DNA of 33,161 nucleotides from Rhodospirillaceae bacterium (GCA_020638595.1 JACKIG010000038.1:1-33161), one strand, 5' to 3'; counted from the first letter of the stretch, positions 19,049-25,610 are shown. Made by a program: numbers and translations. The notes: generated by a model not told the origin, from the letters alone.

Positions 19049-19604
19049 ATGTTGATTGGCTACGCCAGAGTGTCCACGCCCGGCCAGAATCTCGATCGCC
19101 AGATTGGCGCGCTCCGCGCTGCCGGTGTCGAGAAGATTTACCGCGAGAAAGCCTCAGGGAAGACCGTAGGGGGTCGTCCGCAGCTTGAGAGGGCCATACG
19201 CTCTGAGCACAGATGACGTGCTGGTGGTCCCGGAATGGGACCGGGCGACCCGCTCCATGATGGACGGAATACAGATCATGATGCGGGTGGCCCGCCGGGG
19301 CGCGGCGATCCGAGTTCTGGACAAGCCTCACCTCGATCTGACAACCCCGATCGGCCGCGGCTTTCTGGCGTTCCTGTCTGCTCTAGCTGAAGACGAACGG
19401 GAAAAGATCGTGGCCCGCGCCGCAGAAGGTCGAGAAGCAGCGCGTGGCAAGGGGGTGAGGTTCGGTCCGAAGCCAAAACTCACTGAACATCAACAGGCAA
19501 AGGCCTTGGAACGGCGCGCTGCCGGTGAGAGCCGCCGGGAGATCGGCCGCGACATGGGTGTGTCGCACTCGACGATCTCAAGACTACGGCAAAATGTCGT
19601 GTAA
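19049..19604 (+). pseudogene. Serine recombinase (resolvase/invertase), frameshifted
   Basis: The first part (19049-19216) reads MLIGYARVSTPGQNLDRQ, the resolvase N-terminus with the catalytic serine in ARVS, and runs to GGRPQLERAI before a premature stop. The rest is in the next frame from about 19200: STDDVLVVPEWDRATRSMMDG, the AEDEREKIVARAAEGREAARGKG region, and a C-terminal helix-turn-helix (ESRREIGRDMGVSHSTISRL). The 556 bases are one more than a multiple of three, so a single extra base near 19195-19205 would explain the break. Repaired, it would be about 184 aa, the usual size for Tn3-type resolvases. No transposase of that family is nearby. A sequencing error cannot be excluded. Confidence 0.88.
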
Positions 19605-19655
19605 ATTGATTAACGCCATATCATCTCGGCGATTGCCAATCGCGTGGAGTGCCCT

Positions 19656-19952
19656 ATGAAAAGAGCAATCCGTACTACAATGGTCGTTCTACATTTCGTG
19701 ATCGCCTGTTTTGGTTTCATGGCAATTTTAGAGGCTATACATTATTACAATAAGGCTTCGACCCTTAAAGACAATGCCATTGCTCTTTATGACACAGAAA
19801 CGGAATCCGGGCGATATATGCGGACCTTAGAGGCAGCCGATGGACGCGGATTAGCTGCAATATTTGCCGCCACTGCTACTGCATCATTTGCTTTGTCGTC
19901 TCTCCTGCTTACGTGGTCGCGTTCTCTTCGTCCATCACAACATACGGAATAG
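19656..19952 (+). CDS. Unrecognised small two-helix membrane protein
   Basis: A 98-aa protein not recognised from any family. It has a basic start (MKRAIRTT), a hydrophobic helix at about 8-30 (MVVLHFVIACFGFMAILEAI), a polar middle rich in Y, D and E, and a second helix at about 71-91 (AAIFAATATASFALSSLLL). GGAG at 19646-19649 precedes ATG 19656; a GTG at 19644 is also in frame. The DNA is clearly AT-richer than the flanks and uses A/T-ending codons that are rare elsewhere in the window, which points to recent transfer. Its neighbours are the recombinase remnant and another orphan membrane gene. Confidence 0.6.
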   Translation: MKRAIRTTMVVLHFVIACFGFMAILEAIHYYNKASTLKDNAIALYDTETESGRYMRTLEAADGRGLAAIFAATATASFALSSLLLTWSRSLRPSQHTE

Positions 19953-20036
19953 GATTCTCACCACAATTTTCTCCGTCGTTTCCCATAATGAGTATTATCA
20001 TTCAACGGCCTACTTCCATTGATAATCCTTCAAACA

Positions 20037-20050
20037 CAACATGTTGTGCT
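20037..20050. repeat. 14-bp perfect palindrome upstream of the 152-aa gene
   Basis: CACAACATGTTGTG is its own reverse complement and ends 94 bases before the ATG at 20145, in an AT-rich spacer (19953-20144). It is a candidate operator. A looser dyad with AATGA/TCATT arms lies at 19989-20004. Confidence 0.35.
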
Positions 20051-20144
20051 CCCGTCGAATGCGAATTGATCTTGCCATCGGCCTCTGTCACAGGCAAATT
20101 CGCTCCGCTTAATAGACTGCTACCACCTAATCGCGAGCATCCAT

Positions 20145-20603
20145 ATGGACCCAATTGTTTGGCGCGGCATTGAAAGGCTGGTGATCTGTCTTGGCGCAAT
20201 CGCTTTTGCCTATCTCGGCTACCGTCTATACGCAATAGGCATAAAACCGGGGCGCAATACTACGACCGTAGAGTCCCCGTTACTAAAATTTGCGCTTTCT
20301 GGCACGGGCCCTGGGCTCTTTTTTATGGCGTTTGGGGCCACCGTTCTCGCCATCGCATTATCTACTGGGGACGCGCGGACTACGATGACCGAAACCACTT
20401 TCGCGGACAACCCTGCCGGAGCGCCACAGGGGACCATTCGCATGATGGAGCAGACATTGCCAAGTAACTTCGACCCTATGCGGGAGCTTGTTTCACTAGA
20501 AACCTCATTCGCTTTTCGTCTCCAAGCTGCAGAAGAGGCTCTCAGTGTTCTCCATACTCGCATGTCACGGCTAGAGGATGCCACTTCAGAGGATGCCAAT
20601 TGA
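20145..20603 (+). CDS. Unrecognised membrane protein with C-terminal coiled segment
   Basis: 152 aa, not recognised. A helix at about 12-33 (VICLGAIAFAYLGYRLYAIG), a short basic loop with GRNTTTVES, a second helix at about 52-72 (GTGPGLFFMAFGATVLAIAL), then a soluble tail of about 80 residues. The tail ends in a heptad-like stretch (about 125-147) that could form a coiled coil. The base composition is low-GC like its left neighbour and unlike the surrounding genes. No good ribosome site is seen before ATG 20145, so the start is uncertain. Together with the 98-aa gene it may be accessory cargo. No function is proposed. Confidence 0.6.
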   Translation: MDPIVWRGIERLVICLGAIAFAYLGYRLYAIGIKPGRNTTTVESPLLKFALSGTGPGLFFMAFGATVLAIALSTGDARTTMTETTFADNPAGAPQGTIRMMEQTLPSNFDPMRELVSLETSFAFRLQAAEEALSVLHTRMSRLEDATSEDAN

Positions 20604-20830
20604 TACTGAGCGTCTATTGAATCGCCGCGACTTCCCACAATGGCCATTATCACGCCTTTCTCGGCTCGAAGGTGATCTTGAGTCTGGTTCCGGTTGCCTT
20701 CGCGAACCGGCGCAGGGTGGCAACGGAGGGATTGACCTTGAGGCCTTCCATCTTGGCGACATAGGCCTGGGTCGTGGCCATGCGGCTGGCGACCTGCTCT
20801 TGCGTCAGGTGGGCTTGTGCGCGGGCGTCG

Positions 20831-20838
20831 ATCAGCGC
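20831..20838. repeat. Target-site duplication, left copy
   Basis: ATCAGCGC directly abuts the left end of the IS66 element and is identical to 23707-23714. Eight-base duplications are the rule for IS66. Confidence 0.95.
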
Positions 20839-20860
20839 GTAAGCCTCCGGTGGCGGCCGT
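20839..20860 (+). repeat. IS66 left inverted repeat (IRL)
   Basis: It begins GTAAGCCTCCGGTGG and pairs with 23685-23706. Mismatches are at positions 4, 5 and 16. Confidence 0.93.
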
Positions 20861-20898
20861 CTGGCCGGGCGTAAGGAGGGCGGGTAAGGGCATGCCTT

Positions 20899-21315
20899 AT
20901 GGCATGCGCTAAGGTCATTTCGGATTTTGAGGTTCTGACGGCGGACGACCTCGGTCGCCGGCGGACCTGGACCGATGAGGAGAAGATCCGGATCGTCGAG
21001 GAGAGCCTGCGGGGTCATCGCCAGGGCTCGGCGACGGCTCGGCGGCTGGGGATCTCCCGATCGCTGCTTACCCGGTGGCGGGCCGAGTATCGTTCCGGTC
21101 GGCTCGGCAGCGGGGTGCCGATGTTCACTGCGGTGACGCTGGCGTCGGGCGCGGCATCGCCGGGCATCACCGAGGCGTCGCCGCCGATGGCCGCGGCTCC
21201 GGCCCCCGAGGCGACAATCGAGATCGTGCTGCGGAACGGACGTCGGATGATCGTTCGGGAGTCGGTCGCCCCGGCGGTGCTGAAGCGCCTGCTGCCGGTC
21301 CTGGAGGTTTCGTGA
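20899..21315 (+). CDS. tnpA: IS66 accessory protein TnpA
   Basis: A 138-aa IS66 TnpA protein needed for transposition together with TnpB and TnpC. The N-terminal third has a helix-turn-helix of the IS3/IS66 ORF-A type (WTDEEKIRIVEESL, then SATARRLGISRSLLTRWRAE, about 24-65). The C-terminus holds the conserved IEIVLRNGRRMIV block (about 108-120). The start ATG 20899 lies in a 7-bp inverted repeat (GCATGCC 20890-20896 and GGCATGC 20901-20907), so the start codon could be partly hidden in an mRNA hairpin. GGGTAAGGG is the likely ribosome site. The stop overlaps the GTG of tnpB. Confidence 0.92.
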   Translation: MACAKVISDFEVLTADDLGRRRTWTDEEKIRIVEESLRGHRQGSATARRLGISRSLLTRWRAEYRSGRLGSGVPMFTAVTLASGAASPGITEASPPMAAAPAPEATIEIVLRNGRRMIVRESVAPAVLKRLLPVLEVS

Positions 21316-21662
21316 TCGCCTTTCCGGCCGGCACGACGGTCTGGATAGCGGGCGGCGTGACGGACATGCGGTGCGGCATGAACAGCCTGGCGCTGAAGGT
21401 GCAGGAGGGTCTGGGACGCGACCCGCATGGCGGGGAGGTCTTCTGCTTCCGCGGCCGGCGCGGTGATCTGGTGAAGATTCTGTGGCACGACGGGATCGGC
21501 ATGTCGCTCTACGCCAAGCGCCTGGAAGCCGGCCGGTTCGTCTGGCCGGCGGGGCAGACCGGGGGTGCCGTGGCGATCTCGGCAGCACAGCTCGGCTATC
21601 TCCTCGACGGGATCGACTGGCGCAATCCACGCTGGACACAGCGGCCGGCGAAGGCCGGCTGA
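21312..21662 (+). CDS. tnpB: IS66 accessory protein TnpB (Orf2)
   Basis: A 116-aa IS66 Orf2-like protein, unrelated to the TnpB of IS200/IS605. The family core is visible: VWIAGGVTDMRCGMNSLA (about 10-27), FCFRGRRGDLVKILWHD (about 44-60) and the GRFVWP block (about 74-79). Translation starts at GTG 21312, overlapping the tnpA stop (GTGA), with GGAGG at 21303-21307 ahead. A 58-base spacer separates it from tnpC. Confidence 0.94.
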   Translation: MIAFPAGTTVWIAGGVTDMRCGMNSLALKVQEGLGRDPHGGEVFCFRGRRGDLVKILWHDGIGMSLYAKRLEAGRFVWPAGQTGGAVAISAAQLGYLLDGIDWRNPRWTQRPAKAG

Positions 21663-21720
21663 GAGAGGCTAATTCACTGTATTTGCTGGGGGTTAGCCGC
21701 CTGGCGTGGTAGCTTTCGCC

Positions 21721-23379
21721 ATGTCCGAGACCGCTGACGAGATCGCCCGACTGCGCGCTGAACTGGCCACCTCCGAGGCCCGGGTCAGGGCCTCCGAAGA
21801 CCGCGCCAGGGTCGCCGAGGCCGAGCTGGCACAGGCCCGCGCCATCGTCTCGACCTCCGAAGCGATGATCTCGCATCTCCGGCTCGAGATCGCCAGGCTC
21901 CGCCGCGAGCAGTATGGCCGCAGCTCGGAACGGCGCGCGCGGCTGATCGAGCAGATGGAATTGCAGCTCGAGGACCTCCAGACAGCCGCCACCGAAGACG
22001 AGATCGTGGCCGAGCGCGCGGCCGCCCGCACCACCAAGGTCGCCACCTTCGAGCGTCGCCATCCGGCCCGCAAACCCTTGCCTGAGCATCTGCCGCGCGA
22101 GCGGGTGGTGATCGAGGCGCCGACGGCCTGCAGCTGCTGCGGCTCGTCGCGCATCGTCAAGATGGGCGAAGACGTCACCGAGACGTTGGAGGTGGTGCCG
22201 CGGCAGTGGAAGGTGGTCCAGACGGTCCGGGAGAAGTTCACCTGTCGGGACTGCGAGAAGATCAGCCAGCCGCCGGCGCCGTTCCATGCCACCCCGCGGG
22301 GCTTTGCCGGCCCGAACCTGCTGGCGACCATCCTCTTCGAGAAGTTCGGACAGCATCAGCCGCTGAACCGTCAGGCCGAGCGCTATGCCCGCGAGGGCGT
22401 CGACCTCAGCCTCTCGACCCTGGCGGACCAGGTCGGGGCCTGTGCGGCGGCGCTGGAGCCGATCCACGCCCTCATCCAGGCCCATGTGCTTGCCGCCGGG
22501 CGGCTGCACGCCGACGACACCACGGTGCCGCTGCTCGCCCGCGGCGGAACACGCCAGGCGCGGCTGTGGACCTACGTCCGCGACGACCGGCCCTTCGCCG
22601 GCGGCGCCCCGCCCGCGGCGCTGTTCTTCTTCTCCACCGACCGGGAGAAGACCCACCCCAACCGGCATCTCGCCGGGTGGACGGGCATCCTGCAGGCCGA
22701 TGCCTATGGCGGCTACAACGACCTCTACCGCGAGGGCCGGGAGCCGGCGCCGGTGACCAGCGCCCTGTGCTGGAGCCATGCCCGGCGCAAGGTCTTCGAG
22801 CTGGCCGACGTCGCCGACGCCGTCCGCAAGGGCAAGCCCGCCCATGCCATATCGCCGGTGGCGCTGAAGGCCGTCGAGCGGATGGACGTCCTCTTCGCCA
22901 TCGAGCGCGAGCTCAACGGCCTCACCGCCGAGGCGCGCCGGGACGCCCGGCAGCGGCTGTCGCGGCCCCTGGTCGAAGAGTTGCACGACTGGCTCTGCAC
23001 CGAACGGTCGCAGATGTCGAAGCACAATCCCGTCGCCAAGGCGATCGACTACATGTTCGAGAAGCCGGGACGCTGGGACGCCTTCACCCGGTTCCTGGAT
23101 GACGGACGGATCTGCCTGACCAACAATGCCGCCGAACGCGCCCTGCGCGGCGCCGCGCTCGGCCGCAAGGCGTGGCTGTTCGCCGGATCGGAGCGCGGCG
23201 GCCAGCGGGCGGCCTTCATGTACACCCTGATCGTCACCGCCAAGCTCAACGACGTCGATCCGCAAGCCTGGCTCGCCGACGTCCTCGCCCGCATGGCGAC
23301 CCTGCCGGTCTCGCGCCTTGCCGACCTGCTGCCGTGGAACTGGGCTGCCGGACGGGAGCGGGAGCTGCAGGCCGCCTGA
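21721..23379 (+). CDS. tnpC: IS66 transposase TnpC
   Basis: The DDE transposase of the element, 552 aa. An N-terminal leucine-zipper-like coiled region (about 3-75) is followed by a zinc-binding segment (CSCCGSSR at about 137-144 and CRDCEK at about 177-182). The catalytic domain then shows D in RLHADDTTVP (about 263), D in ILQADAYGGY (about 328) and E in TNNAAERALRG (about 475). The ATG at 21721 follows a poor ribosome site, and a GTG at 21706 is also in frame. The stop overlaps the ATG of the fourth ORF. The frame is intact. Confidence 0.96.
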   Translation: MSETADEIARLRAELATSEARVRASEDRARVAEAELAQARAIVSTSEAMISHLRLEIARLRREQYGRSSERRARLIEQMELQLEDLQTAATEDEIVAERAAARTTKVATFERRHPARKPLPEHLPRERVVIEAPTACSCCGSSRIVKMGEDVTETLEVVPRQWKVVQTVREKFTCRDCEKISQPPAPFHATPRGFAGPNLLATILFEKFGQHQPLNRQAERYAREGVDLSLSTLADQVGACAAALEPIHALIQAHVLAAGRLHADDTTVPLLARGGTRQARLWTYVRDDRPFAGGAPPAALFFFSTDREKTHPNRHLAGWTGILQADAYGGYNDLYREGREPAPVTSALCWSHARRKVFELADVADAVRKGKPAHAISPVALKAVERMDVLFAIERELNGLTAEARRDARQRLSRPLVEELHDWLCTERSQMSKHNPVAKAIDYMFEKPGRWDAFTRFLDDGRICLTNNAAERALRGAALGRKAWLFAGSERGGQRAAFMYTLIVTAKLNDVDPQAWLADVLARMATLPVSRLADLLPWNWAAGRERELQAA

Positions 23380-23678
23380 TGGCCCGCGACACCTGCGTCT
23401 ACAGCCTCGCCCGTGCTGCGATGATGATCGGCGAGAACCCCGAGTTGATCGAGGTCGTCGCCGCCAACCCCGACAACATCGACTACGGCGAGATGATCCA
23501 CGTCCACGACGGAACCGAGGAGGGCATCACGGCCTTCACCGCCCGCGGCATCGAGAGCTTGCAGGAGTTGCTCGCCGACGTGCGGTCCTGGACCGGCGGC
23601 CTCCGCCAGTTCCTCCTCGATCAGCAGTGCGAGCCGGACCAGATCGAACGCATCATGGCCGACGAGCTCAAGCGCTGA
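23379..23678 (+). CDS. Fourth ORF of the IS66 element (passenger or accessory)
   Basis: A 99-aa protein (MARDTCVYSLARAAMMIGEN onward) whose ATG overlaps the tnpC stop (TGATG) and which ends 28 bases before the right inverted repeat. It is fully inside the element and translationally coupled to the transposase. Similar small acidic proteins follow tnpC in some other IS66 elements of alphaproteobacteria. No catalytic or DNA-binding motif is recognised; the composition is mostly helical (about 60-95). The role is unknown, possibly regulation of transposition. Confidence 0.8.
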   Translation: MARDTCVYSLARAAMMIGENPELIEVVAANPDNIDYGEMIHVHDGTEEGITAFTARGIESLQELLADVRSWTGGLRQFLLDQQCEPDQIERIMADELKR

Positions 23679-23684
23679 ACGAAC

Positions 23685-23706
23685 ACGGCCTCCACCGGAG
23701 GGGTAC
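23685..23706 (-). repeat. IS66 right inverted repeat (IRR)
   Basis: On the minus strand it begins GTACCCCTCCGGTGG, matching the left repeat at 19 of 22 positions. Confidence 0.93.
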
Positions 23707-23714
23707 ATCAGCGC
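23707..23714. repeat. Target-site duplication, right copy
   Basis: ATCAGCGC immediately follows the right end of the IS66 element and is identical to 20831-20838. Confidence 0.95.
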
Positions 23715-23899
23715 TGCTGCCAGGGCGAATTCCTCGTCCAGAGCGTCGTATTCGGCCCGGAAGTCCGGGTCCGTCATCCATCGCGCCCGCATGTCCGCAA
23801 TCCTGGTCATACCATCTCCTTTGCCCGGCGCAGAGATGTGCCCCGGAAATGACCCTCAATCTCGCGTCGGCCTACTGTCTCAACACGCCACCGCAGCTA

Positions 23900-24277
23900 T
23901 CAAGCGTACTCCAGCCGGTCGTCGGTCGAGAACGGGTCGATCTCGATCCGGATGTGCTGAACGCCGGGAACCGGCCGCTTGCGCCGGTTTTCCGTCTCCA
24001 TGCGCACCAGGCCTGCGGCAACCAGCTTGTCGAGGGTGCGGGTGAGGTTGGACGGTGCCCGGCCCGTCATCTTCCCCAGCTCGGCAATGGAGCGGGGGTG
24101 CCGGTCGCGGATCGTCGCCAGCAGGCTCCGGTTTTCCGGGGTGAGAAGCCGCGCCAGAGACTCGACAGAGTTGAAGCTCATCCCGGCGGCATCCGGTGGA
24201 GCGGGCTTTTCGCCACGCGCCGCGGCCTGCATTTCAGCCTTCAGGGCCTCATGGCCGATGATGCGGGGAGATCTCAT
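23900..24277 (-). CDS. MarR-like winged-helix regulator (HVO_A0114/TumA antitoxin type)
   Basis: 125 aa. A winged helix-turn-helix occupies about 68-95 (SIAELGKMTGRAPSNLTRTL, then VAAGLVRME), followed by a beta wing rich in arginine. The layout matches the HVO_A0114 family of putative DNA-binding proteins (COG4190), members of which serve as the antitoxin of TumE-TumA toxin-antitoxin pairs. GAGAGGAAG precedes the ATG. The toxin gene normally lies directly upstream, but the 504 bases there contain no TumE-like frame, only a 31-codon ORF and repeats. It may be an orphan antitoxin or an ordinary regulator. The split XRE gene follows 89 bases downstream on the same strand. Confidence 0.75.
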   Translation of the reverse strand: MRSPRIIGHEALKAEMQAAARGEKPAPPDAAGMSFNSVESLARLLTPENRSLLATIRDRHPRSIAELGKMTGRAPSNLTRTLDKLVAAGLVRMETENRRKRPVPGVQHIRIEIDPFSTDDRLEYA

Positions 24278-24369
24278 GTCTTCCTCTCTTTCCCGCTGGT
24301 GGCGATGGCGGCGACCGGAACGCCGAAGCGAGCAGGATGATATCCTTCCAGGGGCCCGTGAACAGTCAT
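24274..24369 (-). CDS. Possible 31-aa ORF overlapping the MarR-like gene
   Basis: It reads MTVHGPLEGYHPARFG and on to GKERKT, with AAAAGGG about 7 bases before its ATG (24369). Its TGA overlaps the ATG of the following regulator in an ATGA junction. It matches no family I recognise. It could be a leader peptide coupling translation, the remnant of a lost partner gene, or chance. Confidence 0.3.
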   Translation of the reverse strand: MTVHGPLEGYHPARFGVPVAAIATSGKERKT

Positions 24370-24387
24370 GTCGGCACCCTTTTCAAG

Positions 24388-24425
24388 CCCTCCCCCTTGA
24401 TGGGGGAGGGTTGGGTGGGGGTGAT
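24388..24425 (+). repeat. REP-like palindromic repeat, copy 1
   Basis: CCCTCCCCC and GGGGGAGGG form a 9-bp perfect stem around TTGAT, followed by the tail TTGGGTGGGGGTGAT. Of its 38 bases, 37 match copy 2, which lies in reverse orientation at 24676-24713. Confidence 0.85.
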
Positions 24426-24675
24426 CTCGCCAATGGCCCGGGCGGATGAAATGACGTGCCCCGACGGCGCCTTTGCATGCGCACCGGGATTGCGGCGTGA
24501 GCTGAAAGGCGCCGCGGCCAGGCGGATAATCGAGGTCGTCGGCGGTCAGCATGGCCGCCAGCCGGAACCGTAGATCCGCCGAATGGAGGCGCCGAAGCGT
24601 CCGCGTCTGGCGCCCTTGGAAGAGCGCCGGCAAACCTGCAGCGCGGTCGCATGGCGACGGCTGAGGACCGGGGGC

Positions 24676-24713
24676 ATCACCCCCACCCAACCCTCCCCCA
24701 TCGAGGGGGAGGG
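24676..24713 (-). repeat. REP-like palindromic repeat, copy 2 (inverted)
   Basis: This is the reverse complement of copy 1 with one change in the loop (TCGAT for TTGAT). The pair forms a BIME-like arrangement with 250 bases between. Confidence 0.85.
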
Positions 24714-24738
24714 CTTTCCGAGGGGGAGGGCTTTCCGA
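24702..24738. repeat. 17-bp tandem repeat, just over two copies
   Basis: The unit CGAGGGGGAGGGCTTTC occurs at 24702-24718 and 24719-24735, followed by CGA. It overlaps the end of REP copy 2 and looks like a local duplication of it. Confidence 0.8.
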
Positions 24739-24781
24739 CAAGCGGTGAGACGGGCACGCCGACCGGCGGTCACGCCCTGTC

Positions 24782-25579
24782 TCAGCGGCGGAAGACCACC
24801 GGGAACCAGTCCTCGCGCAGCGTGTCGCCCGGCCGCATGCCGTGGCCCGGGAACGGGGGCGAGGTGCGGCCGGGGCGGTCGACGTAGCGGGCGTCGTCGC
24901 CGACCAGGCGCAGGCTGAAGGCGCGGCGGCGGGTGGCGGCGGTGTTGCCGCGGGCGCCGTGCAGCGTGGCGTAGTGGAAGGCCACGGCGTCCCCGGGTTC
25001 CATCGCCCATTCGCGGATGTCCATGCCCTCGGCATCCGGATCGGGGACCGGCAGGTAGCTGCCGGCGTCGGGGTAGAAATCCTCTTCCGACAGCCAGCGC
25101 GTCGGCAGCACCGGCCTGGCCCAGCGGTGCGATCCGGCGACGCAGCGCAGCGTCGCCTCGCTGACCGGGTCCAGCGGCGACCAGAAACTGACGACCTGGT
25201 CGCCCTCGACGAAATAGTAGGGGGCATCCTGGTGCCAGGGCGTGGCCTTGGACGTCCCCGGCTCCTTCACCAGGACATGGTCGTGGAAGACCTGGATGGC
25301 CTGCGATCCCGTCAGGTCGGCCGCCACCGCCGCCGCGGGCGAATGGCGCACCACCGTTTCGAACTCCGGGATCCGCGTCCAGTTGCAATAGTCGTCGAAG
25401 AACCGGCCCGTTTCGCCCGGCTTCAGGTTCTCCGCCGCATAAGGACCCGGCTGCGCCATGTTGCGCTCGACGCCTGCGCGCAAGGCGTCCACATAGTCCC
25501 CGAACAGCCCGCGGATCAGGACGACGCCGTCCCGCCGGAAGGCGTCGATCTGCCGTTGGCTGACCAGCGGGTGGGGCAT
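24782..25579 (-). CDS. Phytanoyl-CoA dioxygenase (PhyH) family protein
   Basis: Fe(II)/2-oxoglutarate-dependent oxygenase, 265 aa. The iron ligands are visible as H116-x-D118 (PWHQDAPYY) and H207 (LHGARGN), and an arginine near 217-219 is placed to bind 2-oxoglutarate. The family hydroxylates diverse small molecules, and the substrate here is unknown. It starts 31 bases after the guaB stop with no terminator visible, so it may be co-transcribed with guaB. No signal peptide is present. The opening residues MPHPLVSQRQIDAFRRDGVV are typical for the family. Confidence 0.92.
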   Translation of the reverse strand: MPHPLVSQRQIDAFRRDGVVLIRGLFGDYVDALRAGVERNMAQPGPYAAENLKPGETGRFFDDYCNWTRIPEFETVVRHSPAAAVAADLTGSQAIQVFHDHVLVKEPGTSKATPWHQDAPYYFVEGDQVVSFWSPLDPVSEATLRCVAGSHRWARPVLPTRWLSEEDFYPDAGSYLPVPDPDAEGMDIREWAMEPGDAVAFHYATLHGARGNTAATRRRAFSLRLVGDDARYVDRPGRTSPPFPGHGMRPGDTLREDWFPVVFRR

Positions 25580-25610
25580 GGGTCTCTCGCCGTTGCCCCG
25601 CCGGGATGCC

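Larger units (their letters stand above)
20839..23706 (+). mobile_element. Complete IS66-family insertion sequence (2868 bp)
   Basis: The element carries tnpA, tnpB, tnpC and a fourth ORF, all on the plus strand, and is bounded by 22-bp terminal inverted repeats matching at 19 of 22 positions. Each end starts with GTA, as in other IS66 elements. It is flanked by the exact 8-bp duplication ATCAGCGC. All ORFs are intact, so it may still be mobile. Its base composition is like the GC-rich chromosome, not the AT-rich patch to its left. It interrupts a minus-strand XRE-type gene. Confidence 0.96.
20650..23810 (-). pseudogene. XRE-family antitoxin-type regulator split by the IS66 element
   Basis: The N-terminal part lies at 23810-23707 (MTRIADMRARWMTDPDFRAE onward) and the C-terminal part at 20838-20650 (LTQEQVASRM to the stop after FEPRKA). 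Both are on the minus strand, with the IS66 element and one extra target copy between. Joining 23810-23707 to 20830-20650 gives 285 bases, an unbroken 94-residue protein with a helix-turn-helix (about 44-65) and the ATGTRLKITFE ending typical of HigA/XRE antitoxins. AAAGGAGAT precedes the start. In such systems the toxin gene usually lies just upstream, but only 89 bases separate this gene from the next minus-strand gene and none encode a toxin. It is probably non-functional now, because the truncated product lacks the DNA-binding part. Confidence 0.92.
24278..24781. other. 504-bp spacer with repeats
   Basis: No convincing full-length gene on either strand. It contains two inverted 38-bp REP-like repeats, a short 17-bp tandem repeat and the 31-codon ORF described separately. 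The central part between the repeats (24426-24675) shows nothing I can name. Confidence 0.6.

Noticed and set aside
19180..19216. Programmed frameshift in the serine recombinase
   Set aside because: No slippery heptamer, stem-loop or internal Shine-Dalgarno pattern is visible at the junction, and resolvases are not known to need frameshifting. A simple indel is more likely.
19989..20004. Fur-box-like dyad AATGA...TCATT in the AT-rich spacer
   Set aside because: Only the 5-bp arms pair well, and AT-rich DNA makes such matches likely by chance. No iron gene follows.
19913..20173. 86-codon frame between the two orphan membrane genes
   Set aside because: It overlaps the ends of both neighbours, has no ribosome site and no hydrophobic or domain pattern.
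20653..23265. Very long open minus-strand frame across the IS66 element
   Set aside because: Only its 3' end (20650-20838) is real coding sequence, the C-terminus of the XRE gene. The rest is antisense to tnpA, tnpB and tnpC and has the low-complexity R/P/A/H/Q content of GC-rich shadow frames.
24388..24738. CRISPR array
   Set aside because: There are only two repeat copies, in opposite orientation, with a 250-base gap and no cas genes. The pattern fits REP-like repeats.
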